This document shows positions 50,700 to 63,752 of a stretch of DNA of 64,000 bases, one piece after another. This DNA comes from Hydra vulgaris. Lineage: Eukaryota; Cnidaria; Hydrozoa; Anthoathecata; Hydridae. Each line of letters opens with the position of its first letter. Position 1 is the stretch's first letter. The notes beneath the pieces are model-generated. The model worked only from the letters and a program-made list of their open reading frames with translations, ran no database searches and was not told the origin of the DNA. The stretch is taken from contig NC_088922.1 in assembly GCF_038396675.1 (NCBI RefSeq), positions 9,416,001-9,480,000 on the forward strand, given 5' to 3'. The position numbers and the translations under genes were made by a program.

Positions 50700-51358
50700 A
50701 AAAAAATTTCTAAATGCAATATAAAATTTAAGTCCTATTTTTATGATTTACTGAAAATCGTTTTAATAAAACACTTACTTTTAAATTTACAAATGTTTTA
50801 ATCATATTTTCATTCTAAAGTATCTAGGTTTATAATATCAATTTAAGACATAAGTTAAATATTGCTAATAATATTAGTAATATGAATGTTATATATAAAA
50901 AATATATATATAAAAATTATCAATGGACCCCTCTGTCTCCCGCGCTGACATCAGGGAAAATGTAAATTAGGTAACAAAAGTGCAGCAAGAAATAGGGTGA
51001 CTGCTACATAATATTTTCAACAAAAATTGGCAGGTGCATAGATAAATGAATAACTTAAAAATAAAAATTGAATAGAAAAAAAAGGACTACATCCTGGACA
51101 CTAATTTCACCACAGAAGTACGACCAAAACTTTGACATCAATAAACTCGTTAATATATCAATTGAGTATAATTAAAACCAAATCGAAAATAAGCTTCAAC
51201 TATTCTTCTTTCTAAAAATAATCTATGTTGATAGCGAATACTAAAAAGTTATTCCAGAAAGCCTTCCTCAAGCACACTAACTTTGAAGAGACTACGAAAA
51301 TCGTCGCACAAAATTTCAGCATAAAATTCGGTTACGTAAAACGCAATTGTCACGTACC
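50700..51358. other. AT-rich stretch 5' of micro-exon gene 2
   Basis: No gene seen. A TTTAG acceptor-like site lies about 20 bases upstream of the putative ATG of gene 2. Confidence 0.45.
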
Positions 51359-51537
<179 letters not shown>

Positions 51538-51644
51538 GCTGCAATAACAAAATATATCTTGTAAACGTTTAGTTTTGCTTTTATAGTATCATCATCGATA
51601 ACGAGAAAAGTATTTAAATAAAAATGCAATTATGGTAAAACGAT

Positions 51645-51912
51645 ATTTGGTCAAAACTCTGTATCCAACGCAATCGGGCCAGCGCTAGCCCAAAATCCAA
51701 TGCCGTTGCAATGGCTTACGACTAATAGCCAGAGTTCTGGCATTTCGTCGCACGTCGCTGCGACTCTTTGCGATGATTTACCATACGTGAAAAAGTTGCT
51801 TGAGTAGCTTAATAGTCGTAACGGCGTGCCATGATTTGCTAGAGTTCTGGCCCGGAGTCGTGTGCTGTGGGTTATAAGCTGCGAATGGTCTGGAAAAAAA
51901 AAAAAAAAAAGA
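51645..51912 (+). mobile_element. SINE-like retroposed sequence with poly(A)
   Basis: A 250-bp segment much richer in GC than its surroundings ends in a run of about 17 A at 51896-51912. Such an isolated GC-balanced block with a 3' A tail is typical of a SINE or short retrocopy. No clear tRNA A/B boxes and no similarity to the 17-kb SINE were seen. The minus ORF over it is a shadow. Confidence 0.55.
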
Positions 51913-53160
51913 AACATAGTAAAGAAAAAAAATGAAAAGTCTGTACCGGTTTCTTTTATAGAAGTTTACAATTTCACAATAAGAAGTTATAAAGTATTGA
52001 GCATTAATTAGATGATTCAAAACGAGGATTTGACAGATTTTTATTTTCTACCACTAAATAGCGGTTTGCACAACGACTACTGAAGCGTTTAAAATTTTTT
52101 AACAAACTATTTTTTTATTCATAACTTTAAAGGGTAAACAATATGTATGTTTTTCTACCGCTTACTAAAAAATATTGAAGTAAGGTATAAGTATAGAAAT
52201 GATCGGTGTATCATAGACTTACCAAGACCCGTATTTTACGGGACCAGAATGCTAGTATTACTAGTTACATATGCACATGAATAATTAAATATTTCTTATT
52301 TTAAAAATTAAAAATGCATATGGCATTTTTAATTTTTAAAATAAGAGATATTTCAATATTCCCCCCCCCCCCATCCTTTTCACAAAGTTGTTACACTTAA
52401 GAAGTAAGTTTTGTATAAGTCGTCATAAAACCAATAACCCCCCTTCCCCTCCTCCTTATAGCATGACGTAATTTATGAACGACCCCTATGGTGCATTCCA
52501 TAAAAACTTTGAAAAATTTGTGATTTAAAAAATCTTTCTTTAACTGTTTATGCTAATGGGATTTTGATAATATATACTTTATACGTTTTAAAATTAATAT
52601 AATTATAAATTCAAAATTTAGCTGAGACACCTTTACGCTGTCAAGGCTTGGAAATTTTCTCATTTTCTAAAACCAATAAATACATTTAATGTTATACTTT
52701 AAGTAAATGTGATTATAATTTTTCAAAAGTTTTTCGTTACGTATAGGGAGAAGGTAGATGCACTATTTCATAGCAAAATAGATTTTTAGCCAAAAGTTAA
52801 TAATTAATAAAAAATATATAAAAACTCGATTCTTACAGTAAAAATTTTAAATTATTAACATTTATTTTTAATAAAATGTAACTCTTGATTATTTAAAACA
52901 AGACTTTATTATTATTTTCCTATCAAAGAAAAATTGATTCCAACTTTTATACTTAAAGTTGCATTACGTAGTCAGTAACTACTTTGAAAACGCGATTAAA
53001 GCGATGTTATTGACGTAACGCAACTGGAATTACATTACCACAGAATTTTTATTTTTTTATAATTTGAAAATTGTACTTGCAAGCATTAGATTTACTTTTG
53101 AAAAATTAAACTACCATGCCGCCAGTTTTTTTTTTTAAACTGTTTAATAATCAAGTCGCT
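51913..53160. other. Non-coding stretch with a hairpin and a solo Harbinger-like end
   Basis: No gene. A minus-strand GGGGTCGTTCATAAATTACG end sits at about 52468-52487 beside C-rich sequence, and a palindromic CCCGTATTTTACGGG at about 52227. Confidence 0.5.
52292..52342. repeat. Perfect 23-bp hairpin
   Basis: CTTATTTTAAAAATTAAAAA then TGC pairs with its exact complement across a 5-base loop. Confidence 0.85.
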
Positions 53161-53207
53161 CAAGTTACTTAGTATATATATATTTTATATATATACTAAG
53201 TAACTTG
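53161..53207. repeat. Perfect 22-bp hairpin
   Basis: CAAGTTACTTAG plus TA repeats faces its exact complement with a 3-base centre. AAGTAACTTG-like pieces recur to 53235, next to the TA array. Confidence 0.85.
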
Positions 53208-53255
53208 ATACTTGATTTATAACTAAGTAACGTTTATTGCAATATCGATATAAGT

Positions 53256-53385
<130 letters not shown>

Positions 53386-53585
53386 TAAAAAAAGTAATAG
53401 TGTTTTTATCATATAGTAAGACACCATAAGAAAAGTCTGCAAAATGGAGGAAACAGAACTCAGAGCAAAACAAAACTCTTAATACAGGTTATTCAAAACT
53501 TATAGACAAAGATTAAAAATTTCACTCAATGATGAGCAAAGGAAAATAAGAAATACAAAAAATAGCAAAAGTCAAAAGTAAGTTA

Positions 53586-54600
53586 ATGAAAAAAGTAAAA
53601 AATGCCTTAGTTGGATCTCCAGAACAGAACACTTTCATTGTGAAAACATTATTAACTAAAAACCAACCGTTTAAGTTAAATCGCAGCAACTGTAAAAATG
53701 TATCAGATGATACTATAAAATTAGCGCAAAATTTTTATCTTAGCGATGATATAAGTACAACATCACCAAACATTGTGAAGGCGGAATTAAAAAAAAATTA
53801 GTGTTAAATATTTGATCTATCATATAAAGGAAGTTTATAGAATATTTAAAAAACAGTATTATTATCGGATTAACAAACTTTTTTTACTTAAGACCATGTA
53901 ATGTTTTGTCAATCACAAAAGTACCACATAACGTTTGTGTTTGCGCTATTCATGAAAATATACGTTTTAAATTTGTAACTTTAAAAATGTCATATCCCAT
54001 ATTTGATTAATTGTTGACAGACAATGACATGCACTTAAACTTCACTTGTAAGAATCCGCTTATTGAGTGTTCCATGAACCATTGCGAATATTGTATGGAT
54101 GCACTAAACATTCAAATATTAGAGTATGAAATTTAGAGTTTAAATAATCAAGTAACTTGGCAAAAATGGGTTAAAACTGAATTAAAAAAGAATCGTCCTA
54201 ACGTTTATTGCAATATCGAGAAACTCTCTAGGTCTGGGCCGATAAGTGAATTATTATATGAATTATACGAAGTGGCTCCTGATTTTTTGGATCATGCATA
54301 TGTAAAAATTAATCAAGCGAAACTATATCGTCAAATAACTGATATATTTGTATAACAAAATTCTAACGAAGCTGTCGTAGGATTTGATTTTGCAGAAAAC
54401 ATTAAATGCATCACTCAAAACGAACCACAAAGCGCTCATTAGTTGATGTTGATGAAATTAAAAAACGCAATGAAGAGATTGGATTGTCAAAACTAAATTC
54501 TTCATCAAAATCGTTACCAGGATTAAAAAAAAAGACATTTCGAAGTTCAAACTATTACCAAAAGAATGTTATTGAGAAAATTATTGGCAAAAGATTCGCA
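53586..54600 (+). pseudogene. Relic of a third repeat-encoded protein family
   Basis: Plus-strand blocks in order: KVKNALVGSPEQNTFIVKTL; VLSITKVPHNVCVCAIHENI; CKNPLIECSMNHCEYCMDAL; NEAVVGFDFAENIKCITQNE then PQSAH; DEIKKRNEEIGLSKLNSSSK. The VPHNVCVC / CxYC / DFAEN..QSAH series is one I associate with a widespread repeat-encoded protein of cnidarians and arthropods. Frame changes and stops (for example after QSAH) show it is dead. Confidence 0.5.
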
Positions 54601-54619
54601 CCTTGTTTGATTTAAAATA

Positions 54620-57605
54620 TCTATTTGCTTATTAACTAACTAAAGTTTATATTATGAAACCGTGATTAGAGCGGAAAGAGAATTAATTCATCTATATAGC
54701 TTATATGTACAACAAGTCATCTTCATATATGTAGAACAAATCATCTACATATATGAGTCTTTAATTCAAAGTAATTTTTCAGTTGATTTTTTTTTTTTTA
54801 ACTTTCAGAGAAACTTGAAGTATAATATTACAAAAATAGCATTTGAATAGCATGCAAAAATAGCTATTTGAAAATATATACGAATAGTCTGGAAATTATG
54901 CATATACACCAATGGTTTTTCGAATTAAATCTTCTTCCTTTACGCATTTGAACATCTAAAAAAAACCATTAAAACATCGAAACGACGCATTTAAACATCG
55001 AAACATCCGTTACGTCGCGGTCGTGACAAAAAAGAAATTGCATTTTACTTTTTTTCAGACAAGGATTTTATAAATTTTTTTTTACATATATGTTTATTTC
55101 AACTAAAATGCTTTGGCTAAATACTTTCTAATTAAAAAAAATTAAATTTAGGTTGTATAAAAAAACTAAAATTGTTATAATAGTCGCGGTCGTGACGGTG
55201 AAAAACGCCCTTTTTTCTTTTCTAGTAAGATACCAACTAATAATTGATATAATAATAATATCACTTATTATCAAACTTATTTAATTACTAATGTTTAATC
55301 TGAGAATTAAAAACCAAAAAAAAAAAAAACGTTTAACACAACTCGATGTTAGGAAATCCATGCTTTTTATATCATAAAATATTAAAAATGGCTACGAAAT
55401 TTTAAACATCTTTTACACGTGCATAAAAATAAATGACGAAATATATCTTTTTTTTTAGATGCACTAATGTGTCTATTAATTTAATTTAAAACAATTCTAA
55501 TATTCAGTTTAAATATTTTTTGAATATGACGATCTCATATGGAATGACCCTATCATGTTTAAGTCTTTCTGAAATAATCTTTCTAAAATAATCTGAATTT
55601 AATATCTTTCTAAATCAAGAAAGAAAACTGTCATTTTACAGATTAAGTTGCGCAGATTAAACTAATTGATTACGTAAACACATAGCACAAGTATTTCTAA
55701 CATAGATGTGCGACATTTCCTTTGTCGTGTTTTCAAATTTAAGGCTATAATAAAATGTCAACTTTTCATCAAGACTATATTTATTTAAAAAGCAAAAAGA
55801 GATTTCTTGATGATCTTACAACGCATTTGGAACAAAAGAGAGCCGAAATAATCTAGAGCTAAAGCTGCAAGACGTGCCTGAGGTATTTCCACATTGTTAA
55901 ATGACATGCAACAGATCAAGTTTGTTCAAGCTGCTTTATGTTTTGATATATCCAAAAGTATTCAACCCAGTGCATCAACATGTGAAAGATATACCATTAA
56001 ATATCCTAATAAAAGAAAAAATTCAGCTCAGTATTGGAAATAAAAACTTAATAATAAAAAAAAAGTGTTCAGAGAAAAAATATTAAACTTGAAGTTCGTT
56101 GACCAATTATAAAGTTATACCAACCAATCATAGGGTTACACGAATTAATGATAGAGAAAAATGTTTTAGAAATGGAAAAGATTATTCAAGTTAAAAAAGA
56201 TCAAGAACTATAATTACTTTTTAAGATAAAGAAGAAAGAAAATGCAACAAGAAAAAAAGAAAAGTTTTTTTATGATATAAAAAGAAGATCAACTGTGGGC
56301 AATGCCATAAAACTACATCAGTACTCTTTATGCCAAAAAGTACAAAGGTCAGCTCGTGGAAAGTTGTCTTGTAAAATGGATAAAGAGAAGCAAAAACATT
56401 TTTTAGCTGTTGCAGTCATCAACAATTCACTCAAATGTAAAATTATTAAAGATAAAATGATAAAGATGCTAGCAGTTAAAAAGAATACGCCGGCAAATTA
56501 TCAGATAGTACTTGTCCATATCACAGATGATATTCCTAGTCCATTACTTTTTATTCCACAAGGAATTCAAAGTCAATAGCTATAACGATGTGCAAAAATA
56601 CTTTAACCCTTTCTCAAACACAAATAAAGCAGATATAGGTTGAACACAATGAAATTCAACACCCTTTATTCGTTCTTTACTTAAAAACTACTTAACAAAT
56701 TTAAAAGATTAATTTGCACACGGTAACTATCGTGTTGTTATTTCATTGTAATGATATTAGTTATGGGTAATTATTTTTTATATTGTTATCGGATTTAATC
56801 CTCAGTTGATTTTTTATGCGGCAATAGAAACCCAATCTATGGAAAGAAAAGCTGGAATGGTAGAAAAAAAGGATTAATAGACAAATATAAAACAAAACCT
56901 ATTATTCCCTCCATAAAGCAAGCCCCTGTCATTTGCAGAGTGGTCTTGAAAAAATTTAAAAATTTAAATGCGGCCAAGCTTGGATAGGAAAAATATTTAT
57001 ATCTCAAGAATATGAAGCATATCATAAAAAAAGTTCCAAAGCGATTCATTGATGGAGAAGTTAAAGCAATTCATCGTTCAAAAAAGCTGTACAACCTTTT
57101 ATACAAAACTTATTTGAAGGCTTATTTGAAGGCTTATTTGAAGGCATTGGAGCTTTTTTGCTAAAAAAACTTTTCACAATTACCAGGCCAGCAAAATTGT
57201 TATCAAGCGAAAGGTTTATAGTTATAATATAGTAATAGTTAACAAAAACTTAAGTATTATTATTGAGAGGTTTATAATTAGCAAACTTTCAAACGGAGAA
57301 AATTAAATTTACATAAAGTAAATTTTACTATTCCATGAAGTAAATAAATTTAAAAATGTTCCCCATAAATTACTGAAAGTTACAACTATATGCACATTTA
57401 TGGATTCAATATATTTTAATAGAAAAATAAACAAATAAGGATAAATGTAATGTACGTGTATATGTGTGTGAGCTATATTTTAGATGTTCTAAAAACATTT
57501 TAAATAATAAAACTCTAAGCTGAATTTGGAATCAATTTTTTCTTTAATATTGCTTGAGTTTTGACTATAAATCTTCGATTTTTAATGCATTTTTACAACA
57601 CTTGA
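54620..57605. other. Long AT-rich stretch with weak coding relics
   Basis: Short plus frames at 55757-55853 (MSTFHQDYIYLKSKKRFLDD) and 56295-56579 (KVQRSARGKLSCKMDKEKQK, then HFLAVAVINN) look more protein-like than the background but I cannot identify or join them. GTCGCGGTCGTGAC occurs twice (55012 and 55183) and AACAA.TCATCT.CATATATG twice (54710, 54736). Confidence 0.35.
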
Positions 57606-57694
57606 ACATCACGCGTTAACATACGACGCAAACACGCAACAACACTAGTACATCATGCGTTCACATACGACGAAAACACGCAACGACATTTGTA
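57606..57694 (+). repeat. Tandem duplication, 45-bp period
   Basis: ACATCA.GCGTT.ACATACGACG.AAACACGCAACAACA occurs twice head to tail with a few changes. Confidence 0.85.
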
Positions 57695-57835
57695 CAAGTG
57701 TTGTCATAACGACTGTCAAGTGCGTTTTACAATGTTGTAGAGTTTACTTTTTAAGTAGGTCAAATAAGTTTTTACTTGAAGTTTATCATTACTTGGTGAA
57801 TATAAATGTCATTTCCAATTATTTCATATATTTAA

Positions 57836-58336
57836 TTAGAGCACTCCATCTATAACATGAATAACACCATTTCTAGCAAGAATATCTTTTTCCACAACCT
57901 TTACTCTATTGTCAATTCTTAAAGTATCTGAGTCCACACGTCTCGCGGTAAGCAATTTAGGTATATGGTTCATTGTTTTTAGTCGATATATTACTCCTTG
58001 CTGAAAATTGTTAAAATATAAAACACCAGGTCCAATCATATGATTTCGAATGAAGTTCTCCCTAACATTTACATTTTCCGACAAAATATTTATGTTTTGT
58101 TTCAGCAAAATGGAAGTAGCAGGAAGAAACAAAGTGTAATAAAATGTATTCTTTATTAGATTCTTTATTGTTGTATTTCTAATGATATACGAATACATTT
58201 GAAATCTTGGATCAGCGTTTATTATTTCCAGTAAGGTACTTTTCTCGAAAAACAAAACCTTATCGACTATGTATATCAATGTATTGTTGGCATGAATAAA
58301 TCCATCAATAATGTTTGCCGATTGAACAGATATTGT
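57836..58336 (-). CDS. Terminal exon of a FAS1 (fasciclin)-domain protein
   Basis: Acceptor AATTATTTTTAG precedes 58336; the exon is open for 166 codons and ends GVL then TAA at the low-coordinate end. It begins with the tail of one FAS1 repeat (NIIDGFIHANNTLIYIVDKV), then a near-complete repeat: LLEIINADPRFQMYSYI, an H1-like YTLFLPATSILL, ENFIRNHMIGPGVLYF, TARRVDSDTLRIDNRVKVVE and the H2 motif DILARNGVIHVIDGVL. FAS1 proteins are usually secreted or membrane-tethered adhesion proteins such as periostin/TGFBI and fasciclins. It has no lesions, unlike nearby transposon ORFs, so this is probably a real host gene. Upstream exons should lie at higher coordinates, but I did not find them. Confidence 0.88.
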   Translation of the reverse strand, partial: TISVQSANIIDGFIHANNTLIYIVDKVLFFEKSTLLEIINADPRFQMYSYIIRNTTIKNLIKNTFYYTLFLPATSILLKQNINILSENVNVRENFIRNHMIGPGVLYFNNFQQGVIYRLKTMNHIPKLLTARRVDSDTLRIDNRVKVVEKDILARNGVIHVIDGVL

Positions 58337-58344
58337 CTAAAAAT

Positions 58345-59816
58345 AATTAGAAAAATTGACCTGAAAATAAAAAAATAAAAACTTTCTATAAAATTATGAA
58401 TGTATAGAGAAAGCAATTGTAAGCAATTGAATAAACCTGAATAAGTTTATACTGTACTTATTTTATAACCAAGGGGCCAGAGGGCACTACCCCCTCCCCC
58501 TCCCCCCCTCCTTACACACACACTTTTTTTAAAAGATCTTATTTTTTGTTTTTTATTTAGAAGCTTCTAGATATAGAAGAGTTTTTTTTATAAATTGATG
58601 ATTGTGCTGTTCCAAACCCGTTTCACGACCCTGCAACCTGAACATCCAGCTACTGGTAACAATTAATGCAGTTTAACATGAGCACCCAGCAACTGGTAAC
58701 ATTTAATGCACTACAACTTGAACACATATTTTTTATGACCTTTTTTTTTCTCGTGTAAGTCACTAACACAAGATTTTTAGTTAAATAGTTTGTTATAATA
58801 GAGACCCTCCTAATTAAAAAATAATAAGTAAATGTAAACCTTTGTTACGTCGTCTTCTATCTAAGATGGTGAGCGCTAAGTTTTCTTGAGTATACTTAAC
58901 AATTTTGCTTTTGTCTCCTTGATAGTGACAATGATTATGAAATTTCTGCTTTTTTTTAATGATATTACAGGTCTAAAACTTAGTTTAACAGTCCTGTTTT
59001 GGATGGTAAAGTTTCCTAAATTCTCTAAAAGCTCTTGGAAAGAGTAAAGTAAATAATATTTGCAAAATATTGGAGACCTCAATCCACTCTCAAACATATA
59101 AGAGATGAAACGATCCTAATTAAATTACTTATCCCAAGTGATAATTATGTGATTTTCACTTGAATTTTTTTTTTAATAAAAAAAAAAGATTTTAATTTCT
59201 AGTTGTGCAATTGCAATGAGAAAACTACGATATTATAGATATAGGTAAAGATATTATAGATGTAGGTAAATTTATTGACAACCGAATCACTCTTCTATTG
59301 CTCTAGTTATATTTTATTTAAACTCTTTTAAAAGATTTCTCTTACACCTTCGTAATCTATAGAGATTTCTCAGACACGTTCCTAACAGGAAATTAGCTAG
59401 TGACCAGAAGCAATATCAATTACAATAAAGACAGAAAATTGGTCACGAGGATCGCTAGCAAAATAAGCTAGCAATTAGTTGGAAAAACTCTCAACACATA
59501 ATATAACTTTATTCATATATTTATACATGCCATATACTGTTGCTTTAAACTATTCACTTTTTTACATACTCTTTCTTGGACGGCTTTCTAAACCTGATAT
59601 TTTGGTTTATCCTTCTCGAACTAATTGCCATATAAAGACCCCGAAGATGAGTTTAGCTCACTAAAGAGCATCATAACGCGCTTCAGCGGACCTAAAGTAA
59701 GCGAGTTTAAGAAAAGAAAAGAATAGTAGAATGAGAAGTCAGAAGAAGTTGAGTTAGATAGATAGCATAAAGAAAGCGGACAGATATTACACTATGCTTT
59801 AAAAAGTGCAATTCAA
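58345..59816. other. Probable intron or flank of the FAS1 gene
   Basis: No further FAS1 exon is evident. A C-rich tract at 58490-58510 and a direct repeat AACATGAGCACCCAGC/AACCTGAACATCCAGC (58674, 58637) are present. The minus ORF at 58876-59097 is open but unrecognised. Confidence 0.4.
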
Positions 59817-59844
59817 GTTCATATCAAGTACACTTGATATGAAC
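59817..59844. repeat. Perfect 13-bp hairpin
   Basis: GTTCATATCAAGT and ACTTGATATGAAC flank a 2-base centre. Confidence 0.9.
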
Positions 59845-59867
59845 TCTTTATCAACTTTTTTTTTCCT

Positions 59868-60028
59868 ATCTAAACCTTTCACAACCTTTCTAAACCTTTT
59901 ATAACCTTTCTAAATCTTTCATAACCTTTTTAAACCTTTCACAACTTTTCTAAACCTACACATAACCTTTCTAAACCTTTAACAACCTTTCCAAATCTTT
60001 CACAACTTTTCTAAACCTACATATAACA
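59868..60028 (+). repeat. Minisatellite, about 20-bp unit
   Basis: Eight or so variants of CTAAACCTTTCACAACCTTT; some units end in CTACACATAAC. Confidence 0.88.
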
Positions 60029-60944
60029 CCCGCACGGTTTTCTGTCAATTTCTTTTTATACCAACCAAACTTGAACCATTTTTAGCTTGTGTTTATATAT
60101 TTTTTTAAGTTTTCAGTTGTTTTATCTTAAACAATCTCGCCGATAGCTGCAACGATACGATATTTAGCTATCAAGTAAAGACAGACTTTTCGTTTTGTCG
60201 TATCTAAGCTATATCGTTACTAAGCTACAATAATATAGTAATAATAACATTTAATAACTAGTAACTGCAAGTAATAAGCTGTGATGTGTTTACGCACCGT
60301 AGCTCTTTAGTGAGCGATATATTTAATTGTTAATAATATTTAATCGCTTACTAATACATACTCTTCAATCGTTAACTAAAAGCCTGTGGCGTGTAATCAC
60401 ACAACAACTTTTTAATTAGCAATATCGACTACTTATAGATTTATTATCTTTTAGCAAGTTACAAAGCTACGATATGTAGCTAATGATATACGAATTTGCC
60501 AGTACGCTTTTTAATAATATAGTTTTTATTATACTAAATGTTTTAACTTTTTCTTTAAAATTTTTCTTAAGCAATATAAAAGTAAAAAGTTAAAGTAGGA
60601 CAATAGAACCTATGATTTTTATTTATAAATTCTTTAGAAAAACTTTTTATATTATAGAGTATTACGATTTTTAATTTTTGTTACTTTATATTTACGGTAT
60701 AGATTAAGGCTTGGTGACAAGACAAACTACGTTTTCTTTTTGCCCCTGCAATTTGTGTTTATATTATGTTTTGCGATTTGAATAAATTTATACGGGAAAA
60801 AAAACAAAAAAAATTAAATATTTACAATCAGTAGCAATTTATATCTGCAATAAAACAATAATAAGATAAAAAAAATTGCTTAAAAATTGCTGTAATGCTA
60901 ACGATTCGCTAGCTCATTTCCCACCGGGTTTCTAATGCTAAATA
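60029..60944. other. AT-rich stretch, no gene seen
   Basis: Repeated GCTACGATAT/TAGCTA-like words occur at 60140-60490, without clear period. Confidence 0.5.
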
Positions 60945-61335
60945 TCTTTTTCAGTATCTTCTGGTTTCGTCCTCTGTTGTTTTTCATTTAATTCTTCTGA
61001 TATTCTTAAAACTAAATTGATTTTATTTTCTTGATTACTCAACTTAATTCTTCTTGATTACTCAACTCCATATTGATTCCTGGTCATTACTTCTGATCGG
61101 ATTACCTTTTATTATTGACCTATCATGGAAACCATATTTGCAGCCTGTCTCAAAGTTATCATCTGCTAAGATTGTTTCTCTGTATCGTGCTATTCATTTC
61201 ATTATTTCCAATTCCAAACCTATTTTTATTAATCTATTGTTCGTTTTTGTATAAAATCGTTATCATGTTTTCGCTAGTTCTTCTAATGATGTCCTTTCTC
61301 CTTGAAAAAATGTCTAATAATACATTGTAAATATA
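60945..61335 (+). pseudogene. Decayed LINE RT C-terminal fragment
   Basis: One frame reads DLSWKPYLQPVSKLSSAKIV then SLYRAIHF, matching the LINE at 1-3.3 kb (LSWKPYIKSVAKLASAKVAS, LYRACHF); downstream SSNDVLS and a Lys-rich piece match SSNDALSLLDK. Stops and indels throughout. Confidence 0.75.
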
Positions 61336-61977
61336 GATATATCTTCCTACCTTTTTGGTTTGAGCTTTTTTCCAATCACCAAAAAGTTCTGCATGAAATA
61401 TTAATCGTACATGGCTTTTTATTTAGTAAATTTGCATTTACTACTCTTTCATGATTTGAAAAGTTTTGTTCATTTACTCTTTTTCTTAGCACACCAATGC
61501 TTTGAAATTTGTTTCTGATTTATACCATTTGAGTTTTTTGAGGGAGAAATACCCATTAAAATAGTTTACAGTTTTTAAAGGAGAATTTTACTATTTTCTT
61601 AGTTATAAACCTATTTTTTACATGTTTTATGTTATTAATATTAATTCTAAATAGAAACTAAAACTGCACTTGCCTATTGTAATATTTCCAAAAAATAAAT
61701 GTTATGTTTGCAACAAAAAATTTAAATGTATTATCCATATAGGTCAAATAAATTTATTTAACAGAAAGTCTGAACTAATTTCTAAATGCAGACAAGGAAA
61801 TAAATACCTTTTAAAAAGTTATAAAAACAAATGAACAAGCTAAAATTATTTTAATTCTAAAGAATTCTTTTTCACCACAATTTTTTTGAAAAACAATGCA
61901 GCTAATGTAACTTTTTGGTTGCAACATAACTACAATTTTTATCAAATTAGTTATACCAATTCCAAACTTCCGGTGAA
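61336..61977. other. AT-rich stretch, no gene seen
   Basis: Nothing recognised between the LINE fragment and the TA superarray. Confidence 0.5.
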
Positions 61978-62940
<963 letters not shown>

Positions 62941-63654
62941 ATACACTCTAAAAACAATCCGTTAGAAAAAGCAACGGTTTTCTTTTATCCGTTAAATTAA
63001 CGAAGTAATTCGTAACCAAAAATCACAAAATTAATGGAGTAAATTAAACTATTAACAGATGCTTCGAAATTTCGTTAATTCAACGGATTAAATATTCAAA
63101 TCCGTTGAAAAACAACTGAACTTTTTATTAAAAAGGGTTTCTATTAGAAATTTTGAAGTGCTTTTTCTGTAGATTATATTTTTAAGCCTTGTTTGTTTGA
63201 TTTAGATTTGTCAATATATTATAGTTCTTTATCTATAAATGATAAAGTTTTAAAAGGCGTTTTTCTTAAACCACAATTAAGTTGTAGATAAAGGTTTTTT
63301 GCAGTAAGTTTAATTTGCCATTTTTTAAATAGCTTCATATTTCGACTAAATGTGAAACTATTTAAAAAAAGCGTAATTTAAATTGGGTTTATCCATTTGC
63401 TTTTCTTACTTAATTTATCAAACTTAAATGTTTACTTACATTTATTTTAATGGGTGTTTATTTAGGCTAGTTATAGAAAAGTTAATATATGGGTTGTTGT
63501 AGTTTGTATATTGAAGTCTATATATGCTTTTATAATTTGCTATTTTAGACACGTGTCATGCTATATTACACAGTAAGTTTAAATTAGTTGTAAAACTTTT
63601 TTTTTTTTCTTGCAATTTTTTTATGTTAGTTACAAATAAGTTTATATATTGCTT
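62941..63654. other. AT-rich stretch with repeated CCGTTA/TAACGG words
   Basis: Between 62950 and 63110 ATCCGTTA, AACGG and CCGTTG recur in both orientations, suggesting a decayed MITE; no gene. Confidence 0.4.
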
Positions 63655-63752
63655 GTAACCATGAGCGAGACTAGGTTTTTTCAAACCGAGACGAGACCGA
63701 GACGAGAAGTTAGTACTTCTCGTGAGACCGAGATTAAGACGAGACGAGAAGT
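63655..63752. repeat. GAGAC-rich repeat with hairpin
   Basis: GAGAC/CGAGACGAGA units repeat, with the inverted pair ACGAGAAGT..ACTTCTCGT at about 63702-63723. Similar GAGACGAGAC arrays occur at ends of some DNA transposons; the element would extend past the window. Confidence 0.65.

Noticed and set aside
58876-59097. Minus ORF as an upstream exon of the FAS1 gene
   Set aside because: No FAS1 motif and no clear splice sites at compatible phase.
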